Shown in pieces: positions 58,162 through 64,000 of a stretch of 64,000 nt of DNA. A program made the translations under genes and the position numbers. The notes under the pieces were generated by a model. It did not search any database and was not told where the DNA came from. It saw only the letters and a list, made by a program, of their open reading frames with translations. Source of the DNA: Paramecium sonneborni (Eukaryota > Ciliophora > Oligohymenophorea > Peniculida > Parameciidae). Location of the stretch: contig CAJJDN010000074.1 of the NCBI GenBank assembly GCA_905182985.1, forward strand, positions 5,940-69,939, in the 5' to 3' direction. Position 1 is the stretch's first letter; each line of letters opens with the position of its first letter.

Positions 58162-60069
58162 ATGATGTATCAAGAAATGATAGATTAATTTAGTTAAATG
58201 CCAGAATCATAAATGGGTTCATTAAGAATGAGACCTTCCCAATTAAGAATAGAAATGACAGATGATTAATAACTTTCAACAAGACGGAGGAATTTCATGT
58301 CTCCTACTGCTCTGCCATTATTTAGAGAATTGTAAAAACAATAAGTTTCTTATATAGATAATAACAAACAACTAGACAAAATCTATAATAGCCTATAGCT
58401 CCCTTATAAATAAAAGTAAAATAACTTATTTTATTAATTAGCCAATATCAAGCCAATCTTAGATCACAAAATCTTTGCTATTTAATTTATTTTTATAAGG
58501 TTTCTTTATGAACTATTATGGATATCTATTTTGGTAATACAGTTTTCGCTATGTTTTACTTTAATTATGGATTTAAGATTTACTAACAATGTTCATATTG
58601 ATTTATTTTAATTATCGTAAAGGAGAGGAATGTATTTGGTAACTCATAGAAGCTATGTTTCTATTTTTCTTAAAAGTATAACTTTCATTTTAAAACAGGT
58701 TTTTATAGTATTTTATTATGAAATACAAAAATTCAAGATTTACTTTATTACTATAATGATGATTTCACTATCCATCCTAGTATTGTTTATGCGAGTAATT
58801 CAAAAGTTGAAATTTCAATTATAAAACAATCAACAAATTGTAAGTATTAGATTTATCAGCAAGATTGTGTAATTTATAAAAACTTTATTCTGTGTTTAGA
58901 TGACACTAATAGCCTTAAAATGGGAAGATAAAATTGAATGGGTTTGGTCATAAATCTTTATAATCTTATGGGTATTTCTTGTAGTCTTTGCACTAATATT
59001 ATTTATATCATTTATAGGATGCATTGAAACATTCATAAATCTTCTCAAAAAATAAACAAACCATAATTATTGTATTCCTCATATTTATTATAGTGATAGG
59101 AAACATATGGATTTTTATCAATATCATAGGTTACACATTATTACCATTTACATTTCTTTATAGATTGACCCAATTATACGATAATTAGAAAGAATTAGGA
59201 GAGGATGAAACAGTTTAGCTTATAGTTTTAAGTGGAATCTATATGATATTTTTAAGCGTTTATACTACATTTTTTCTAAATAATATAAGGTATATAAATC
59301 ATATAAATTAATATTAGAATATTCTTAAAAGAACTGTAAGGATTTGAGTAATACTCTACAAGAATGCCTAATTAACCAATTTAAAATTAGTAAGAATAAG
59401 AATAAAGAATTGACAATATACCTGATTCTATTGAAACTTTATCAAAAAAAAAGAGAAAAAAGCCATTCAGATTTGTTAAACTAAATGCACCTTTATACTT
59501 AATAAAAATGTCATGCACTTTTTTTGCTATTTTCGATAAGTTACATTTTGATTAAGAAAATGTTAAACAGACTGAATAACAGATTACTCAGAGAGCATTA
59601 GGATAATAAACATCTAATAGAATGGAATTTTAAAAGGAAATCAAAGCCAATAGTAATTCATTAGATGATAAGACCAATAATTTAGGGATATTAGAAAAAT
59701 AAAAAGAAAACATTCAAGAATAGGCTAAAGAAATAATATTACCTAAAAAGATCTAATAAGAAGAACCTAAAAAATCATGCAAATCTTAAAATTCTTTACA
59801 TGAGGATTAATAATCTACATAAGATAAATGTTTGATTTGTTATGAAAATTAACCTAATATTTTATTTGTTCCATGTAGACATGGAGGAATTTGTGAAAAA
59901 TGTGCAGAAGATATTATGGTTAAATCCAATCAATGCTATTTGTGTAGAAAAGTAATTATTTTATTTAATTTAGGATATCAAATAAATTTTGAAGATAAAT
60001 ACAGAAGGAGGAAAATTGATTGTTAATGAGATTAGTAACATTAAGCAAAAAAGATAAATTTAAATATGA
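58162..60069 (+). CDS. Multi-pass membrane RING-finger protein (second)
   Basis: 606 residues in exons 58162-58980, 59018-59289, 59318-59951 and 59974-60069, with introns of about 37, 28 and 22 nt. The 37-nt donor could also be at 58972 or 58984. The N-terminus is Ser/Arg-rich. Several membrane helices follow (LLWISILVIQFSLCFTLIM, FIVFYYEIQ, IFIILWVFL and TIIIVFLIFIIVIGNIW). A 200-residue charged linker leads to a C-terminal RING: CLICYENQPNILFVPCRHGG, ICEKCAEDIMVKSNQCYLCRK. The CRHGGxCxxCA core parallels CGHGGLCLKCA in the gene at 48051, and W-IF-ILW helices match too. The two are likely paralogues and membrane E3 ligases. Confidence 0.8.
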
Positions 60070-60129
60070 AATTGTGAATAAATTTACACTAAATTTTAAT
60101 CTCGTTCATTAATATTCTGTAATATATTT

Positions 60130-61690
60130 TCAGATGGCTTCATTCTGTTCATTTTATTGTATTCGATTATCCTAAGCTTATTCGTTTGGTTATTGATATT
60201 TTTATAATTTAGCTGGAACATATAGCTAAAGAACCAAACAAATATAAATATTAAATGCATTTTATTCATTAAGAGCATTTTATGTTGTGAATTTTTGGTG
60301 TTCATAGAGCCTTATATATTCATTATAGAGTACAAAGGCAAAGCATATTGTTGATAAGATGTGAAGAAATTTATAATTTTTAAAAAATGATCTAGCTCCT
60401 CTCAATTAATCTTATTCATCAAATATTTCGTAGGATTTTTCAACAGAAGGATCTTATTCTATATCTGATTATTTTTAATTCCATTATTTATATAACAAGT
60501 ATAAATAGTTAACTGTGTATATTGATATAGCAAGTAAACTTATAAAATATTAAGAACTTGAATATGTCATCTAATTTTTTAAATCAAACTGAATTCTTGT
60601 TTACTTTTCAAATATTATATAAAGATTAAGAACTGTTTATGGGACGGTATAAAATAATACGATTAAAAATTTAATCAAGTGATTTTATTTTAATTTATTC
60701 TAAATGGCTGCAAATTCTTCATCTTTGACATTCTGAAGTTATTAAAATTCAAAAATTAGAAGCCAAAAATAACATAATGTTGTTTAAACAATAAATTAAA
60801 TTATATGAGTGTATCCTTCAACTAAATGGTAATAAGACAATCGAAAAATTTAAATAGGGAAATTATAAAAAATCATCATTAATAGTAAATATGGAATCCA
60901 TTTAAGTATTTCTGGCCATTTAAATCTATTATATTGTCTAATTTGATAAAGATAATTAAATAATGCATATAATGTAATCAAGATAAATATAATCTAAATA
61001 ATATAAATATATACTTAATGGAGAAAGATAAATCTATAATATTTAATATTTTCAAGTGTTGCTGATATATTCAAGATTTTAAGAGATTAATATTATGGTG
61101 GTTTTTGTACGGTAATTTGTGAAAAAATGAATTGATAATTATTTAAATTAACTTCCTTTAATTCTCCTAAACAATTATAATGAGTAACCATTAAATTGCA
61201 TTAGATCTTTAAATTAAATGTCTCATTTATGATTAATTTTTCAAATTAAGAGGTTGGATTGATTGATCTTAAATAAAAATTAATAATACGTTTAATTTGA
61301 TAGTGATTGATTTCCATATAGAAGGAGATGTGTTTTGATATTATGTATTAGGATTTTTGGTGAAAGTACAGTTTTTTTAAGTTCAAATAGATCTTGCTAA
61401 TATTATAAAAAAAGAAATACTAATTGAATAGAAAATGCTACTTCTAGAAAAACATAGTTAGTTTGTGGATTGAAAAATCCATCTGAATCACATGATTATA
61501 TGGTTTAGTTTTGAAAATCTATATCTTTGCAATTCTATTAATAAAAATGATAGAATGAATATTAATTTTATCTGCTAGTGATTACTTTTAAAGTAATGTA
61601 AAGTATAAGCCAAAATGTTAATTTGAGACAAGTTCGACTATGAGATTAGACATCTATTTATAATGGTATTTATGAATCAGATAAAATCAT
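60130..61690 (-). CDS. Seven-helix membrane protein, GOST-like (Wntless/TMEM181 type)
   Basis: 504 residues from ATG 61690 to TGA 60130-60132. Exons are 61421-61690, 61290-61396 and 60130-61267, with introns of 24 nt (a multiple of three, no TGA) and 22 nt. A hydrophobic leader (LTFWLILYITLKVI) precedes an ectodomain of about 170 residues. Seven hydrophobic segments follow, including IIFILITLYALFNYLY, WIPYLLLMMIFYNF, FIVQTTLCYFWLLIFEF, LIVLFYTVPQTVLNLYIIF and ICFAFVLYNEYI. A lumenal domain plus seven helices, with a TTLCYFWLLIFE-type helix, is the GOST layout (Wntless, TMEM181, GPR107/108), which traffics cargo through the Golgi. The assignment rests on layout and weak motif likeness. Confidence 0.75.
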
Positions 61691-61820
61691 AAAAAAATCA
61701 TTATTAATTTTGAATAATAAAATAATTGAATATGTGTATCAATGTACATATAATATGTTTAAAAGGAGATTATAATTAATTTTTTTTAAATTAATGAATA
61801 ATTTATAATATGATTAATAC

Positions 61821-63497
61821 TCATACAATTTTTTCTTCTTTAACTTCAACCCATGTGAAATTGAAAGTTGTTGGTTATCCCCAATGAATGCCATTAAATA
61901 AAGGAGTCCAACTAAAAACTGGCTATTGATCAGTGGTAGGTCCGCTTTGAATATAAGCAATATTTAATGGAACTGAAGCTAATGATGCTACTTTTCCATC
62001 AATTGATCCATGTGCTCTTGGGTTTGTCTATAATTTATATTATTTTAATTACATCAAGTAAATCTAATCTACTTGAAATAGCATTAGCAGGGTTTTTATC
62101 TGAAAATTCATCATTTTTATAATCATTATATCTGATGAATTATTTCATATCTTAAAGACTCTTAACTTTAGGAGCATCTCTTTTCATCATTTATCCTCTT
62201 GGACATAATTCATATGAATATTTAATAGGATCTTTCTTAACAGCTTCTGTATAACCTGCTTTATCATATACTTCAGGTGTATATGGAATATTATAACTCT
62301 TCCAATAATTTCCATTTGATTTCACTTTATCTGTAACATCTAATGCAATTGCAAAACCTGGAACTGTTTCAGATATCCAAATAAAATCTTTTTCAGGACC
62401 TTAAGTACTTGTAATTTAATAAAATATTATTACCCTTTTTTAACAACTTTAAGATCAATAACAATATATTAATTATTATATGTTCCTGAATTATGTCTAA
62501 TAAATGTTTTAGTCCATTTTTCACCACCTTTTGAAATTGAATGAGCAACTGGAACTCTTTACCATGTTAAAAGAGTCTATGCATTTATCAAATCATAAAG
62601 TGAAGTATCTAAGATTCCATTTGTTGTTTCTATCACAACCATATTAGAATCAGGTAAAACATAAAAATCATCTTTTGAATATAATAATCCTGGTTTTGAT
62701 GAAAAACTAACTCTATATGGATTTGGACCAGAAAATTAATAATACTTATAAATTCTAAGCATATTCTAATAACTTGTCCATGTTGTATGAGCCATCCATA
62801 CATCACTCCAATCATCTAATGCTTTTATTAAAGCAGAACAAGAAATTCTCTTTTCTCTTTCCCATTCAAATTCTTCTGAACTTAATAAATGCCATTAAAT
62901 TCTTTCTTATTTTGTTTTCATTGCTTCTTTTAATTCATAAATATCTCCACATGCTTACAATAACAATAATTGAACCCATGTGAGTTTCTTATTTATTGGA
63001 GCTTTATCTTAAATAGCTTAAAATAATCCATCATTTTATGCTAAGATTCTTTCTAAAGCTTCGTAATATTCATCTCCTCTATTTTCTTTTACTAATCCTC
63101 TTGCATATTCATATTACTCCAATAAATATTATTCTAATTTCTAATCAACTTTCTCCTTTCCAAAAGTAAAATCATACCAAGACCAGAAATGATTATATAT
63201 ATGTTCATATGTTATTGATCCTTCCAAATAACCTTTATATTATCTTATATTTATTATACCTGCTGCATAAGAAGTCTTTAAACTATATTCATGAGATTTA
63301 AATGTATCACTTGTCCAAATATATAATTTACCCCATCCATCTTCCATCACCTCATGTTTATAATAACCCCAAGCCAAAGCTACAGGAGATTTACCTTCAT
63401 TTAATGTGTATTTTCCCAATCTCTAATCTACTGAATACACTGTCTAATCATTTCCAAGGCATAAACTAACTAAAACCAATAAATAAATTGCTTTCAT
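61821..63497 (-). CDS. Phospholipase B-like (laminin A family) lysosomal hydrolase
   Basis: 541 residues from ATG 63497 to TGA 61821-61823, with introns at 62408-62433 (26 nt) and 62038-62062 (25 nt). A signal peptide (MKAIYLLVLVSLCLGND) is followed by the full PLBD fold: ALAWGYYKHEVMEDGWGKLYI, YLEGSITYEHIYNHF, CSALIKALDDWSDVWMAHTTW plus SYQNMLRIYKYY, SKPGLLYSKDDFYVL, TLLTWQRVPVAHSISKGGEK and, near the end, IHWGQPTTFNFTWVEVKEE. In PLBD proteins the Cys of the CSAL motif (about residue 220 here) becomes the N-terminal nucleophile after self-cleavage. It is present, as is the following HTTW. Secreted or lysosomal/phagosomal lipid hydrolysis is expected. Confidence 0.92.
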
Positions 63498-64000
63498 TTA
63501 TATAATAATCTATATTGATTTTACAATTTCTCTTTTAAACTTAATTTTTTCTTACATGATGTAATTCTCTTTATCATTTCTTATTTCTTAGATTTTATAC
63601 ACTTAATCTCTATCCCACTTTATACATCTCTTCAACTATACCAAATAATATTTTAGAAATATTTTTGATATTACTCTTATCATTTTGAAATTCTTGAATT
63701 AATACTAAATCAATTTAGAAGTTTTACATTATTTCAATTCTATAAACACACCTCATTCGTTTTCATAACTTTTTTTTTATTTTATCAAATTAAATCCATA
63801 TTCATACATATCATCCAATCATCATATACAAAAAATGTTATTTCTTAAAATAAAACAAATTTCTTCTTAAATCAAACTCTTACATCATCTACAACATTTT
63901 TAATTTAATAATATCAATTAACTCTATATTTCTTTTTATATAAATTGAAATTTAATCATCAATTATACTTTAATATTCATTTATTGATGATTACAACCTA
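63498..64000. other. A+T-rich end of window without a visible gene
   Basis: About 0.5 kb upstream of the phospholipase-B-like gene. Pyrimidine-rich runs are common, but I see no frame, RNA gene or telomere-like repeat. Confidence 0.5.

Noticed and set aside
60096..60305. Minus-strand 69-codon frame near 60.1-60.3 kb
   Set aside because: It overlaps, in another frame, the C-terminal exon of the seven-helix gene, which reads continuously to TGA 60132.

Overview
The window is macronuclear-type DNA of an oligohymenophorean ciliate, most likely a Paramecium. Long reading frames appear only when TAA and TAG are read as glutamine and TGA is the only stop. Splitting frames rejoin through GT...AG introns of about 20-37 nt, many exactly 25 nt, which is typical of Paramecium and unlike the long introns of Tetrahymena. 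The DNA is visibly very A+T rich. All gene models below use this code. The coordinates are spans including introns, and the intron positions are given in the evidence. The genus is an inference from the code and the intron size, not from a marker gene.

Layout. Positions 1-1160 hold no gene I can support. Positions 1161-13772 are one intronless 4203-residue NACHT-WD40 (STAND) protein. About 15.3-19.3 kb is a 1300-residue secreted/type I membrane protein with a damaged or mis-assembled 5' end. Then follow a gene-poor stretch, a TPR gene, a mitoribosomal mS35-like gene, a protein kinase and a small basic protein in a very tight cluster (23.2-27.1 kb). Positions 28.7-37.9 kb carry an EF-hand protein with an SRERL coiled-coil repeat tail, a proteasome-chaperone-4-like protein, a DnaJ protein, a cyclic-nucleotide-binding-domain protein, a CZIB/DUF866 zinc protein and several unknowns. 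Positions 38.4-43.4 kb are a tandem pair of paralogues of unknown function. Positions 43.6-63.5 kb carry uracil-DNA glycosylase, a coiled-coil protein, a Tubby-like protein, two membrane RING proteins, a B-box/WD40 protein, a PH-like/kinase protein, an OXR1-type LysM-GRAM-TLDc protein, a PHD-finger protein, an acidic protein, a seven-helix GOST-like protein and a phospholipase-B-like protein.

Assembly quality. Three single-N gaps (19342, 21656, 34022) are each flanked by a directly repeated block of 1.11-1.15 kb. The block ending at the N is repeated immediately after it. This is what unmerged overlapping contig ends look like, so about 3.4 kb of the window is probably duplicated in the assembly only. 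The partial second copies of genes there should not be counted as genes.

The genes are mostly independent housekeeping, signalling and ciliary-type genes and do not form a pathway. The most unusual points are the very large NACHT-WD40 protein, the EF-hand/SRERL protein, the unknown tandem paralogue pair, and several neighbouring coding regions that overlap by 1-8 nt or are separated by only 13 nt.
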